Assembly: GCA_037139415.1 (NCBI GenBank)
Contig: JBAXGN010000063.1
Span: 1 to 37,047, forward strand
Reading direction: 5' to 3'
DNA: 37,047 nt
Source: Verrucomicrobiota bacterium
Lineage (GTDB): Bacteria; Verrucomicrobiota; Verrucomicrobiia; Limisphaerales; Fontisphaeraceae
In this document: piece after piece, positions 1 to 8,540 of the stretch
Numbering within the stretch: the stretch's first letter is position 1
Layout of the letters: every line of letters starts with the position of its first letter
Notes under the pieces: model-generated
Told to the model about the DNA's origin: nothing
Database searches by the model: none
Seen by the model: the letters and a program-made list of their open reading frames with translations, nothing else
Translations under genes and position numbers: made by a program

Positions 1-556
1 TCTTCAAAATACACCGTGCAGGGTACGTCGGGCGTTTCCCGCCCCAGCTTGGCCATCGTCCCAGCCGATCCACTGGTCGCGGGCCTGCAGCCGCCGCGCT
101 AAAGGCCACCACGCCCAACAGTCCTTGCGGACAGCGGATCAGGTAGCGCAGTTGACTCCCGCACAGGCGAGCTCCCAAAGGATGATAGCGCTCCAGCAAC
201 TGCCGGCTTTGCCGGGCCACCTGGCTGTCGCGGTGGCCCACCAACACCAACTCCACCGGCCCCAACTCCCGGAGGGATCCTCCAATCGGTGGCAGTTCCA
301 AAGCCTGGGCTCGTACGCGCGTTGACTTCCTCCGTCCCGCCAGGGGGCTGGCTCGGGCGGGCAACTTGAGCAGACCGCGGCGTTCCAGTTGCTGGATGGC
401 CAAACGAGCCATGCTGGTCTGCCAAGTTCCCGCAGGCCCTCGCCAATCCAGCCATTGGCACAGCTCGCGTGACAGTTGTCGGCGCGATAATCCCTCCCCG
501 CTTGCGTTGAGCCGGGCCATCACATCCGAACTGATTTCGCGCCCACAAATAACCAT
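1..556 (-). pseudogene. DUF4338 (DruA-like) / transposase remnant, frameshifted, cut by window edge
   Basis: Reading leftwards from an ATG at 556, about 160 codons stay open and read as a DUF4338-type protein: MVICGREISSDVMARL, a winged-helix-like stretch SRRQLSRELCQWLDWR, then MARLAIQQLERRGLLKLP and LLERYHPLGARLCGSQLRYL. This domain is found in Druantia protein DruA and in transposase-associated proteins. Near 100-75 the family motif ARDQWIGWD continues only in another frame, and the last 60 bases read best in a third frame (MAKLGRETPDVPCTVYF), which resembles the C-terminal part of IS4-type transposases as I remember them. The gene is therefore probably a decayed mobile-element gene rather than an active defence protein. 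An alternative is a sequencing error near the contig edge. No partner genes of Druantia are visible. Confidence 0.6.
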
Positions 557-935
557 GCCCCAGCTTGTCCTTAAACCACCGGCGGCGTTCAGCACAAAAG
601 TTGTGGGACACGTTCAGCCTCGAGGGAGAGGGCATGAGGAGGGGTGGCCGAAAGCGCCAAAGCCTCAGCCGAAAGTCCCAAAGTCATAGCGGAAATGGCT
701 AAATGGGTCGCGGCAGACCAAAAAAACGCGATTTTTGGCAAAAAACGGATCAAATCCGCTGGGGAAGCGCCAAACCGGTTGGGGGAAGCATTGGCCATAC
801 ACCAGACGCCCGTGCCCCTCGCGACCGACCGTATAAGCTTTCAATCCTTTCGGATTGAGGGAAACCCATCCAGCGCTGGGTTGGGCGGTTACACCTATAT
901 AACATCGCGGGTGATGCAAATAGAACCGCGGGCCA
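557..935. other. Non-coding region with two short hairpins
   Basis: No convincing gene is seen here. Open frames exist on both strands but match nothing I recognise and overlap each other. Two adjacent hairpins stand out: TCAATCC-TTTC-GGATTGA at 841-858 (7-bp perfect arms) and AACCCA-N8-TGGGTT at 863-882. They have the same look as the palindromes inserted in the methyltransferase gene at 32854-32957. The region separates the remnant at the left edge from the 3' end of the respiratory operon, so it may also hold that operon's terminator. Confidence 0.4.
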
Positions 936-1568
936 TCACGGTTTGTCGGCGGGGATTTTCAGCAGTTCCTCCGCCGTCCAAGGTCCGTCGCGAGTGGTTT
1001 CAGCCTGGCGGATTGCCGTCACCCGCGCTGGGGTTACCGCTGGGGCCGCGTTGCCCCAACTCTGGTTGCGCCGGAGATAGGTCAGCAGGGCGGCGATTTC
1101 TTCGTCCTTAAGAAAATCTTTCCACGGCACCATGATGTTATTGAACGTCGCGTCTTTGACCGTGATGGGACCATGCAATCCGTGCAAGACGATGCGTACC
1201 AACCGATCCGGTCCCGGCGCGTTGACCCAATCGGAACCGGCCAGCGGCGGGTACATCGGGGGTTGTCCCAAGCCGGTGTTCTGGTGGCACGGCGAGCAGG
1301 TTTTGACGTAGAGCAGGGCTCCGGTGGCAAGTGCCGGGTCCGCCGCCGGTTTGGGATTGGCCTGGCGCAGTTCTGCCAGCGTGCGGTACGGGGCATAGAC
1401 TTGGGGGCTGAATTCGCCGGCAGTTTGGTAAAGATACCAGGCTGCTGCCAGCAGGCCGGCACCGAGCAGGCCGAACAGCCAGATCGGAACGGTGGCAGCC
1501 CCGGGCGGTTCCGGGCGCGGTACGGCGGGCGGCGGTGGTGGAGTTGCGATGGGCGGTTTGTGCTTCAT
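936..1568 (-). CDS. Membrane-anchored monoheme cytochrome c (CcoP-like position)
   Basis: The product has 210 residues. After a proline-rich cytoplasmic N-terminus (PPPPPAVPRPEPPG) comes one transmembrane helix at about residues 28-48, then a periplasmic cytochrome c domain with a single heme site, CSPCH, near residue 92. A distal Met ligand candidate lies in FNNIMVPWKDFLKDEEI, followed by the usual LLTYLRRNQ helix. The expected role is electron transfer on the periplasmic side of the membrane. It is the last gene of the act operon and its ATG overlaps the stop of the CcoNO-like gene by 4 bases, so the two are translationally coupled. In a cbb3 oxidase this place would be taken by the diheme CcoP; here only one heme site is present. 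Whether it accepts electrons from the ACIII-like subunits is inference. Confidence 0.85.
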   Translation of the reverse strand: MKHKPPIATPPPPPAVPRPEPPGAATVPIWLFGLLGAGLLAAAWYLYQTAGEFSPQVYAPYRTLAELRQANPKPAADPALATGALLYVKTCSPCHQNTGLGQPPMYPPLAGSDWVNAPGPDRLVRIVLHGLHGPITVKDATFNNIMVPWKDFLKDEEIAALLTYLRRNQSWGNAAPAVTPARVTAIRQAETTRDGPWTAEELLKIPADKP

Positions 1569-3793
1569 CGGCTGGGTTGAAAGAGAATGGTGGTATGATC
1601 GTCACCGGCGGTTTTTGGGGTCAGCGGCGCGGCATAGACCGCCGCCTCCGCACGCAAGCTCAACAGGTACGCCGTGAGCGCAAGCGCTCCGGGTTTCGGA
1701 ACCATCTCCTTGCCTTGGCTTAGGCCGCTGCGGGTATCGGGTGGCAGCGCGCTAGCGGACGGCAAGCGGCCGGGCGTCAGTTCCCGCTCCTCGAATAGGA
1801 AACGATAGGACGGCATCAGGGAACCGGGGGAAACCTGGCGGGGATCATACAGATGGCGCAGATGCCATTGGGTGATTTCAGCTTCCGGATTTGGCGTTTG
1901 GCATTTCCACGGGGCGGCGAAACGTTCCGGGCGGCGGTCACCGATACTGGCCAGGTCGGGGCCTAAGCGAATGGTACCGGGAAAGACCAGACTATCGGCG
2001 GCGAAGTCTTGCGCCACCGTGCGCCGGGTTCCCCAGCCGCGCGCCAAATCCGTCGGGGTACCGGCGGGGCGCAGTTGTTGAGTGTGGCACTCGGCGCAGC
2101 CTAATGAACGGTACCATTCCCGGCCTTGTTCGGCCTGGCCCGGACGCGGGAGCGGATAGGTTGGTTCCAAGGCGGTTCGCGCGACCGGTTGCGGCCGCCC
2201 GAGTTGCCATTGCGGCACGAGGATGAGCCCGCCAAAGGACAGTGCGAGTGTGAGCACCGCCGCGAGGCCGGGCAGCCATGCGTGGTTTTGCCATGTGGCG
2301 CGGGGAACGGGTGCTTCCGCCACGGACATGTTCTCAAGAGATTCTGAATGGGTAGCTTCCCGTTCAGGTGTTGGACAGGGCTTCAGGCAGCGGCAGAGGA
2401 GCCAAGTGAAGTTGACGATGAAGGAGAATTGTGCGGTTGCCAAAATGATCCAGCCGGCCAGCACACCCCCGCCCGCGAGGCGCGTTGCGCGCACGACTTG
2501 AATGAACGGTTCTTCGGGTGACGCGGCCAGCACTTGTTGAATGCCGCCCAGCACCAATGCTCCCACCAGTACCGCCGTGCCGAGCAGGGTGCCATACACA
2601 TGCACTTTGGGCATGACATGGCACGGCCATTCGCGTCCCGTCAGGCGCGGGATAAGATAGGCCAGCGCGCCGGTGAGGACCGGCAGGATGAAGCCCGCCA
2701 GGAACAATTGATCGCGGGCGGTGGCAAACCAGGTGTACTCGGTCAGTGCCGCGACTTCGGGCACGTGCAGGATGCCACCCAAAATAAGGGCCACGCACCA
2801 GGAGAAAAAGCCAATGACCATGAGCAGCAGGGAGCGTTCTGAATTCAGTGCGTCCAGGTTGCCTGCCAAAGTTTTAAACAGGCACAGCGCCAGTGCCAGC
2901 ATGGCAGGCAACAGTAACCATTGGCATACGGCGCTGATGGCGGGCAGCCAGCGGGGCAGGGGCAGGCCGGGATGCAGGGCGCAACCCGCACCAAAGAGGG
3001 CAAACAACCAGAAGGCAAATTGCGCGAGCGACGGGTTGTGCAACGGACGGTTCGCCAGTTTTGGAACGAAAAACAGGAGCATGCCCAGGCCGGAGACGCC
3101 CAGCCACAAATGAACCAGGCCGGAACCAAGCCAAGCATGGATTACGGTTTGCATTACGCCCTGCACCGGCTGCCAGAGCAGCAGGGATTGGCTGACCCAC
3201 AGCAGACCGGCAAACCAGCATAACGCGGCCAGCAGATACCATTGTGCCGGGTGAAGCGTGGCGTTCCGGCGGTGCCGAACATTCGCCAACGCGGCGAGGG
3301 TAATGCATAGATGGCCCGCCAGCAACAGGCGCCCGGCCGGGCGGGGCAGGGCAAACCAGGCGAATCCGCTTTGGTCTCCGAATAGAATACCGCCCACGCC
3401 AAGCAGGACTGCCATGTTCCACAACAACCCGCCCGCGAAAAGCCAGCCAGTTCCGCGCCAAGGCATTTGCCCTAGCCGCGCCAGCATCCACAGCATCACC
3501 GCGTAAATGGCCTGCGAGGCAAACCCGTACACCAGCAAGCTCTGGCTGGCTGGCTGCAAACGGCCATACGAAAGGCTGGGCCAGGAGGAGAGGCAATCCG
3601 GACAGACCAATTTCAAGGCGCCCAAGGCGGCCATAACCATCGCTGCTCCGAGCCAACCCGCGGCGCTCCCGGCGAACCACAACGCCGGTCGTCGACAGGA
3701 GGCGTCCAGGACTTCCGGCGAAGCGACAGCGGCCTTGGAACCATCTGGAATGATGGTTGCGGCTGAGCACATGGTTGGGTGCGGATCAGGCAT
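1565..3793 (-). CDS. Fused CcoN-like / CcoO-like protein lacking heme-copper ligands
   Basis: The product has 742 residues. Residues about 40-470 form a 12-13 helix membrane domain that aligns with cbb3 oxidase subunit CcoN (YGRLQP at 76-81, WLGSG at 221-225, FFVPKLANRP at 241-250, AYLIPRLTGRE at 378-388). Residues about 505-742 form an anchored cytochrome c of CcoO type, with CAECH at 566-570 followed by QQLRP and a Met ligand candidate in SLMPSYRFL. By alignment from memory, the low-spin heme ligands are replaced by S83 and Q362, the high-spin heme ligand by R360, and the three copper-B histidines by S224, A272 and L273. An active oxygen site is therefore not possible in the known way. The gene starts 3 bases after actF and overlaps the next cytochrome gene by 4 bases. 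A structural or quinone-binding role in an ACIII-like complex is inference. Confidence 0.85.
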   Translation of the reverse strand: MPDPHPTMCSAATIIPDGSKAAVASPEVLDASCRRPALWFAGSAAGWLGAAMVMAALGALKLVCPDCLSSWPSLSYGRLQPASQSLLVYGFASQAIYAVMLWMLARLGQMPWRGTGWLFAGGLLWNMAVLLGVGGILFGDQSGFAWFALPRPAGRLLLAGHLCITLAALANVRHRRNATLHPAQWYLLAALCWFAGLLWVSQSLLLWQPVQGVMQTVIHAWLGSGLVHLWLGVSGLGMLLFFVPKLANRPLHNPSLAQFAFWLFALFGAGCALHPGLPLPRWLPAISAVCQWLLLPAMLALALCLFKTLAGNLDALNSERSLLLMVIGFFSWCVALILGGILHVPEVAALTEYTWFATARDQLFLAGFILPVLTGALAYLIPRLTGREWPCHVMPKVHVYGTLLGTAVLVGALVLGGIQQVLAASPEEPFIQVVRATRLAGGGVLAGWIILATAQFSFIVNFTWLLCRCLKPCPTPEREATHSESLENMSVAEAPVPRATWQNHAWLPGLAAVLTLALSFGGLILVPQWQLGRPQPVARTALEPTYPLPRPGQAEQGREWYRSLGCAECHTQQLRPAGTPTDLARGWGTRRTVAQDFAADSLVFPGTIRLGPDLASIGDRRPERFAAPWKCQTPNPEAEITQWHLRHLYDPRQVSPGSLMPSYRFLFEERELTPGRLPSASALPPDTRSGLSQGKEMVPKPGALALTAYLLSLRAEAAVYAAPLTPKTAGDDHTTILFQPSR

Positions 3794-3796
3794 GAG

Positions 3797-4999
3797 TCAG
3801 GATGATGATTCGCCGACTGCGGTCAGACGTGGGTCGCGTTGGGGGTAAGGCGCGTGGGCTTTAAACCAAACGATGAACCTGTGCGTCAGGGTGCCGCCAA
3901 TAAAACAGAATGCCGCCAAATCCAGCCAGTGGGGCGTCCAGCCATCGGGGTTGAGCACGGGCTTGATTTGATAGGTCATGTCCAGGTAATGCATAACCCA
4001 GGCCAGCCCGCAAACCGGGAGCATCACCTTCAGGGCGGTCTTGGCGCCGGAACGCAGCAACGCCAGAAACGGCACGAAGAAATGACCAATGAGCAGTGCT
4101 ACCGCCACTGCGAGCCAGGAACCCTGTTCGCGGAGGACGTACCAATGCGCCTCCTCGGGAATGGCGGCGTTCCACGTCAGGAAATACTGGGAATAAACAA
4201 TGTAACCATAGAACAGCGTGAATGTAAAAAAGAGCACGCTAGTGTCATGCAATGTGCCGGGGCGAATCACCGGGCGCAGCGGGCCAATGGCTTGCAGCAT
4301 CACCGCCAGCAAATAGGAGGTGGCGAGCGTCACCCACACGCTTCCGGCAAAGTAATAGACGCCGTACATCGTCGAATAAAAATGGTGATCCAGCGACATC
4401 ATCCAAAAAACGGCGGCAGCGGAAAGGCTCAGGGCGTACAACACGAGGCCACCGGCGGAGGTTCGGCGCATGGTTGTCACGAGGCCGTCGTTACCGGTCT
4501 GGTCCTGTTGCAGCGACCAACGCCGCAAGCTCCACGCCAGCACGGTCCACAGCCCGAATAGCAGGAGTGCGCCCCATCCGAAGACGGCGCGATTCAAGAG
4601 CAGGGCCTTGAAGGATTGCCGTGGATCAGACCTGAACTCGTCATAAACCCATGGATACACGGCGTTCTCGCGGCTGGCGAACCACACGTTCAGGAGAATT
4701 GGCAGGAACAGCAGGCCAAGCACGGGTGCCAGGCAGGCCAGATGTTCCCAAACCCGCCGCAATGGGACCATCCAACGGGCGTTAAAGAGATGTTGCAGCA
4801 TGACCAGGAACAACGCGCCCAGGGTGAGGCTCAGAAAAAACATGAAGGCAGTCAGGTAGGAATAGCCAAACTGCCGGGGTGTCAGCCACGCGCCCGCCAG
4901 GCACCCTATTCCGCCCACCACCATCAGGCAGAGCGGCAGCTTGCGCCACCGGGAGAGAGCCAGTGGCGGCGTGGGGGGATGGGTGGAGTGTTGGGACAT
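3797..4999 (-). CDS. actF: Alternative complex III membrane subunit ActF
   Basis: The product has 400 residues and about ten transmembrane helices. In the family, ActF is a homologue of ActC (NrfD/PsrC fold) that sits in the inner membrane and helps form the quinol side of alternative complex III, which oxidises quinol and reduces a cytochrome c or an oxidase. Family-like stretches seen are SLTLGALFLVMLQHL, MMSLDHHFYSTMYGVYYFAGS, YSQYFLTWNAAIPEE and LRSGAKTALKVMLPVCG. It lies 4 bases after actE and 3 bases before the CcoNO-like gene, in one operon. The short N-terminal cytoplasmic tail MSQHSTHPPTPPLALSRW supports the chosen start. I am confident of the family; the partners of this particular complex are uncertain because actA and actB are absent from the cluster. 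Confidence 0.88.
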   Translation of the reverse strand: MSQHSTHPPTPPLALSRWRKLPLCLMVVGGIGCLAGAWLTPRQFGYSYLTAFMFFLSLTLGALFLVMLQHLFNARWMVPLRRVWEHLACLAPVLGLLFLPILLNVWFASRENAVYPWVYDEFRSDPRQSFKALLLNRAVFGWGALLLFGLWTVLAWSLRRWSLQQDQTGNDGLVTTMRRTSAGGLVLYALSLSAAAVFWMMSLDHHFYSTMYGVYYFAGSVWVTLATSYLLAVMLQAIGPLRPVIRPGTLHDTSVLFFTFTLFYGYIVYSQYFLTWNAAIPEEAHWYVLREQGSWLAVAVALLIGHFFVPFLALLRSGAKTALKVMLPVCGLAWVMHYLDMTYQIKPVLNPDGWTPHWLDLAAFCFIGGTLTHRFIVWFKAHAPYPQRDPRLTAVGESSS

Positions 5000-5003
5000 T
5001 AAG

Positions 5004-5573
5004 TTAATATTTTCCCGCCTGTAACGTCCGCAAATAGGCGATGATTGCCCAGCGATCCAACGGTTCGATTTCCCCCGCGTAGCCGTTCATCAGGTTTTTA
5101 CCGCGCGTGATGGTGTTGAAAATTTCGCCATCGGTCATGGTTACCAAGCGTTTCTCCAGCAGGTTGGCTACGATGGGCATCGCTCCGAGTTTGCGCGAGA
5201 TGCTGTTGCCGTCACCCAGCGGCCCGTGGCAATTGGCGCAAACGATGTTGAACCGTTCCCGTCCGCGCTCCCGCACGGCGGCGGTGACGGGGATCGGATT
5301 CACGGTGACGAAGTTGGTGGTGCCCGTCACGCGCCCGGTATGGAGGGGCAAATCCTGGAACGGTTCGCCTTGCGCGATCGTACCCTCCGGCTGCGGCTGC
5401 GAAGCCCGGCCATCCGGGAAAAAGCCGTTCTGGAATTGGGGTCGCAGCTTGGGCTGCCGCACCATGTCGGGAAACAGTTCAAGGGGCGGTTTGCGCGAAA
5501 AGCCGCCACGCAGCCCGGCAAACGTGGCCACCACCAGCGTCGCAACCAAAAGGGTGAGGAGGACGTATCGCAT
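5004..5573 (-). CDS. actE: Alternative complex III monoheme cytochrome c subunit ActE
   Basis: The product has 189 residues with an N-terminal signal or anchor helix (LLTLLVATLVVATFAG). The mature part begins with the ActE-like region PPLELFPDMVRQPKLRPQ, which resembles the conserved start of ActE proteins. It carries one heme c site, CANCHGPLGDG, near residue 115, with a Met ligand candidate in GKNLMNGYAGEIEPLDRW and the closing helix AIIAYLRTLQ. It should sit on the periplasmic face and carry electrons out of the quinol-oxidising core. It follows actD after a single base and precedes actF by 4 bases. With no pentaheme ActA nearby, this monoheme subunit and the two downstream c-type domains are the only visible electron carriers of the operon. 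Confidence 0.9.
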   Translation of the reverse strand: MRYVLLTLLVATLVVATFAGLRGGFSRKPPLELFPDMVRQPKLRPQFQNGFFPDGRASQPQPEGTIAQGEPFQDLPLHTGRVTGTTNFVTVNPIPVTAAVRERGRERFNIVCANCHGPLGDGNSISRKLGAMPIVANLLEKRLVTMTDGEIFNTITRGKNLMNGYAGEIEPLDRWAIIAYLRTLQAGKY

Positions 5574-5574
5574 G

Positions 5575-6114
5575 TCAGGCCTCCACCCGTTCGATGTGCG
5601 CGCCGCCGGCTTGTTCCAGCAACGCGCGAAGTTCCGCTTCCTCGTATTTAGGATCAGATTCCTCGACCACCAGGAAAAATTTATCGAGCGTGGCCGCTTT
5701 AAAACGAGGATGCTTGAGCAGGGGATGATGCCAGCGTGGGAGGCGGCATCGCCACAACCAGCCGAGGGTGACGCCGAACGCCGCGCACAGCAGCGTCAGT
5801 TCAAAGCTGGGCGGCAAGGCGAAATAAGGGCTGAACAACGGTTTGCCGCCCACCCGCAACGGGTATTGGTGCGCATTCATGTACCAGATCATCAGTTGAC
5901 CAAGCCCAAAGCCGATCACTCCGCCCCAGAATGCCCACCAGGTAATTCGCGCCGTCCTCAAGCCCATGGCGGCGTCCATGCCCTGCACCGGGAACGGCGT
6001 GTGAACATCCCAGCGCCGATAGCCGGCCTCGCGCATCCGTTCCGCTGCGTGAAGGATGGCGGCTGGTGTGTCAAATTCCGCGAGCAGTCCAAACGGTCTG
6101 GGATTGGTGCTCAT
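5575..6114 (-). CDS. actD: Alternative complex III membrane subunit ActD (DUF3341)
   Basis: The product has 179 residues and belongs to the DUF3341 family. The soluble N-terminal part starts with FGLLAEFDTPAAILHAAERM and continues with GYRRWDVHTPFPVQGMDAAM, the typical ActD signature. Two transmembrane helices follow, at about residues 58-80 and 95-120, with a conserved loop YPLRVGGKPLFS between them. A C-terminal tail ends near FLVVEESDPKYEEAE. ActD anchors and stabilises the complex by contacting ActC and ActF and carries no cofactor. Its ATG overlaps the stop of actC by 4 bases (6111-6114), so the two are translationally coupled. Confidence 0.92.
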   Translation of the reverse strand: MSTNPRPFGLLAEFDTPAAILHAAERMREAGYRRWDVHTPFPVQGMDAAMGLRTARITWWAFWGGVIGFGLGQLMIWYMNAHQYPLRVGGKPLFSPYFALPPSFELTLLCAAFGVTLGWLWRCRLPRWHHPLLKHPRFKAATLDKFFLVVEESDPKYEEAELRALLEQAGGAHIERVEA

Positions 6115-7538
6115 GCGTCGTGGTCTCCTTTTCCGTCTGGAAATGGGTTCGCCTGCGGGGTGGTGTTCTTCACGTCGTACATGGCGATCATTGGCAGAAA
6201 CCGCAGGAATAGGAGGAACAACGTCAGGAACAGCCCGATGGTGCCCACGAATGTAAAAACCTCGACCCAGGTCGGCGTAAAATAACCCCAGTTCGCGGGC
6301 AGAAAGTCACGGGCCAGCGAACCGGCAATGATGACCAGCCGTTCGAGCCACATGCCCACATTGATCAATAGCGCCAGCACAAATATCACCCAGACACGCG
6401 CGCGCACCGGCTTGAACCAGAACAATTGCGGCAACCCCACATTGCAAATCAGCATGATCCAAAATGCCCAGGCGTAAGGGCCGGACATGCGTTGCCGGAA
6501 ACAATCCACCTCGTACGGGTTGCCGCCGTACCAAGTAAGGGTGAATTCCATCACATAGGCATACGCCACCAGCAGGCCAGTGCCCAACGTCACCCGGCAC
6601 ATCAAATCCAGATGGCGCTGGGTGATAATGTCCTCCAATTTGCACCACGCGCGCAAGGGGATCAGCAGCGTCAACACCATGGCAAACCCGGAGAAAATGG
6701 CCCCGGCGACAAAGTACGGGGGGAAAAGCGTGGAATGCCAGCCGGGCAACTGGGTGACGGCGAAGTCAAACGACACAATGGAATGTACGGAAATCACCAG
6801 TGGGGTCGAAAGCCCGGCCAGCAACAGGTAGGCTTTTTCATAACTTTGCCAGTGACGGTTCGAGCCGGTCCAGCCCAAGGCCAGCAGTCCGTAGATGAGT
6901 TTGCGGGGCAGGGTGGTGGCCCGGTCGCGCAACGTGGCGAGATCGGGGATCATCCCGGTGTACCAGAACAGGAGCGAGACGATGAAGTAGGTGGTAACCG
7001 CGAACGCATCCCAGACCAGTGGAGATCGGAACTGCGGCCAGATGCTGTTGGCGTTGGGGACCGGCAACAGCCACCACCCAAGCCAGGCGCGTCCTAGGTG
7101 GATCAGCGGATAGATGGCGGCGCAGATCACCGCAAACAGGGTCATGGCCTCGGCAGCGCGGTTGACCGATGCGCGCCATTTCTGCCGCAGTAGGAAGAGA
7201 ATGGCCGAAATCAAGGTGCCCGCGTGCCCAATGCCAATCCAAAACACGAAGTTGGTGATGTCCCAAGCCCAGCCTACCGGGTGATTCAGGCCCCACACGC
7301 CCACGCCGGTGGAGATCAAATAGACGATCATTACGAAGCAAAGCAGGGTTAGCGGGAAACTGATGCCAAAGGCCAGCCACCACCACCCGGGCGTTTTATT
7401 TTCGACCAACCCGGCGATGTGATCGGTGATCCAACCCCAGGAGCGCTGGTTCAATACCAGCGGCGTGCCTGTGCGTTCCCGGAGCGGGGACTCACGGCAC
7501 ACCACAGCGGCGGTTGGATTGACCACGGCCTCAGGCAT
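6111..7538 (-). CDS. actC: Alternative complex III quinol-binding membrane subunit ActC (NrfD-like)
   Basis: The product has 475 residues with about ten transmembrane helices of the NrfD/PsrC type. Family signatures seen are WWWLAFGISFPLTLLCF, the helix containing NFVFWIGIGHAGTLISAIL, SVHSIVSFDFAVTQLPGWH and NVGMWLERLVII. ActC binds quinol and is thought to help couple its oxidation to proton movement. It is the first gene of the operon: the next gene upstream, at 7764, is divergent, and the 225 bases between contain no actA (pentaheme cytochrome) or actB (iron-sulfur/molybdopterin-like) sequence. In the classic arrangement actA and actB come directly before actC. They are either elsewhere in the genome or this is a reduced complex. 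Confidence 0.92.
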   Translation of the reverse strand: MPEAVVNPTAAVVCRESPLRERTGTPLVLNQRSWGWITDHIAGLVENKTPGWWWLAFGISFPLTLLCFVMIVYLISTGVGVWGLNHPVGWAWDITNFVFWIGIGHAGTLISAILFLLRQKWRASVNRAAEAMTLFAVICAAIYPLIHLGRAWLGWWLLPVPNANSIWPQFRSPLVWDAFAVTTYFIVSLLFWYTGMIPDLATLRDRATTLPRKLIYGLLALGWTGSNRHWQSYEKAYLLLAGLSTPLVISVHSIVSFDFAVTQLPGWHSTLFPPYFVAGAIFSGFAMVLTLLIPLRAWCKLEDIITQRHLDLMCRVTLGTGLLVAYAYVMEFTLTWYGGNPYEVDCFRQRMSGPYAWAFWIMLICNVGLPQLFWFKPVRARVWVIFVLALLINVGMWLERLVIIAGSLARDFLPANWGYFTPTWVEVFTFVGTIGLFLTLFLLFLRFLPMIAMYDVKNTTPQANPFPDGKGDHDA

Positions 7539-7763
7539 AGCGGCTTACGTATTCAACGGACGCAATCGTAATCCCCACCAACCGTTTTCGACAACAGCAA
7601 ACGCATCGTAAATACACGAATTTCCATGGCCATAAATGGCGCGCGATTACATTGAACAATAAGGCGTTATGGTTCGTCTGATAATACATGCAAGCCGGTT
7701 TTCCTAAAAAACCGGGATTTCTGGCTTGAAACCAACAATCAGGATAGCTAGGATTAAACAACT

Positions 7764-8519
7764 ATGGCAGCGATAGGCCGATTTCAAAAGGGTGACGAGA
7801 CTTTCTATGCGAAAGTCGTGGATGGAGAGTTGTTTCGATTACAAGGTGACGTGTTTGGCTCTCCGTCGTTTGAGCGCAAGCCATTGTCCCAGAAAGGGAT
7901 AAAAACGCTGGTGCCGGTCACTCCGACCAAGATCATCGCGGTGGGATTGAACTATGCTGACCATGCGCGGGAATCCGGCAAACCGCTGCCCAAAGAACCC
8001 TTGTTCTGGTTCAAAGCCACGACGTCTTTGATTCCGGACGGGGGAAAAATTGAAATACCCTTTGCGCAACACCGCACGGATTTTGAGGCTGAACTGGCCA
8101 TTGTGATAGGTCGAAGAGTGCGCAACGTCGCTCCGGCGGCGGCCGCCCGTTATATTTTCGGTTACACCACGGCCCAGGATATCAGCGACCGCACCATCCA
8201 GAATTCCGAGACGCAATGGTGCCGCTGCAAGTCTTTTGACACGTTTACTCCACTGGGGCCGTATGTGGAGACCAAGATTGATCCGCATGACCTGACCATT
8301 CAACTGTTCCAAAACGGCCAGTTGCGGCAAAATTCAAACACCAGCCAGTTGATCTTCAACTGTTTTGATCTGGTCAGCTTCATTTCCACCAATATGACGC
8401 TCATGCCCGGCGATGTCATCATCACCGGCACACCCAGCGGTGTGGGGCCTATCGAATCCGGTGACCGGCTGGAAGTGCGCATTCAGGGGCTGACGCCTTT
8501 GGTGAACACCGTTAAGTAG
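7764..8519 (+). CDS. Fumarylacetoacetate hydrolase family protein
   Basis: The product has 251 residues. The N-terminal third is a small lead-in domain, followed by the FAH barrel: KIIAVGLNYADHARESG at about residues 57-73, FWFKATTSLIPDG, then the metal-binding region HRTDFEAELAIVIGR (two acidic ligands), TTAQDISDRTIQ, and the C-terminal MTLMPGDVIITGTPSGVGP. The family cleaves carbon-carbon bonds or decarboxylates/hydrates acylpyruvate-like compounds, using Mg or Mn in the cytoplasm. The exact substrate cannot be read from the sequence. It stands alone, divergent from the act operon and convergent with the zinc-finger cluster, 21 bases before that cluster's last stop codon. Confidence 0.9.
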   Translation: MAAIGRFQKGDETFYAKVVDGELFRLQGDVFGSPSFERKPLSQKGIKTLVPVTPTKIIAVGLNYADHARESGKPLPKEPLFWFKATTSLIPDGGKIEIPFAQHRTDFEAELAIVIGRRVRNVAPAAAARYIFGYTTAQDISDRTIQNSETQWCRCKSFDTFTPLGPYVETKIDPHDLTIQLFQNGQLRQNSNTSQLIFNCFDLVSFISTNMTLMPGDVIITGTPSGVGPIESGDRLEVRIQGLTPLVNTVK

Positions 8520-8540
8520 CGGCCTGCAAAAATCTGCGGT

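Noticed and set aside
644-1111. 155-codon plus-strand open frame (MAESAKASAESPKV...)
   Set aside because: It runs into the antisense of the cytochrome c gene, has no recognised domain and no ribosome site; its low-complexity start comes from local repeats.
5107-6285. 392-codon open frame antisense to actE, actD and the 3' part of actC
   Set aside because: It is the shadow of three well-supported genes in GC-rich DNA; the translated sequence resembles no family.
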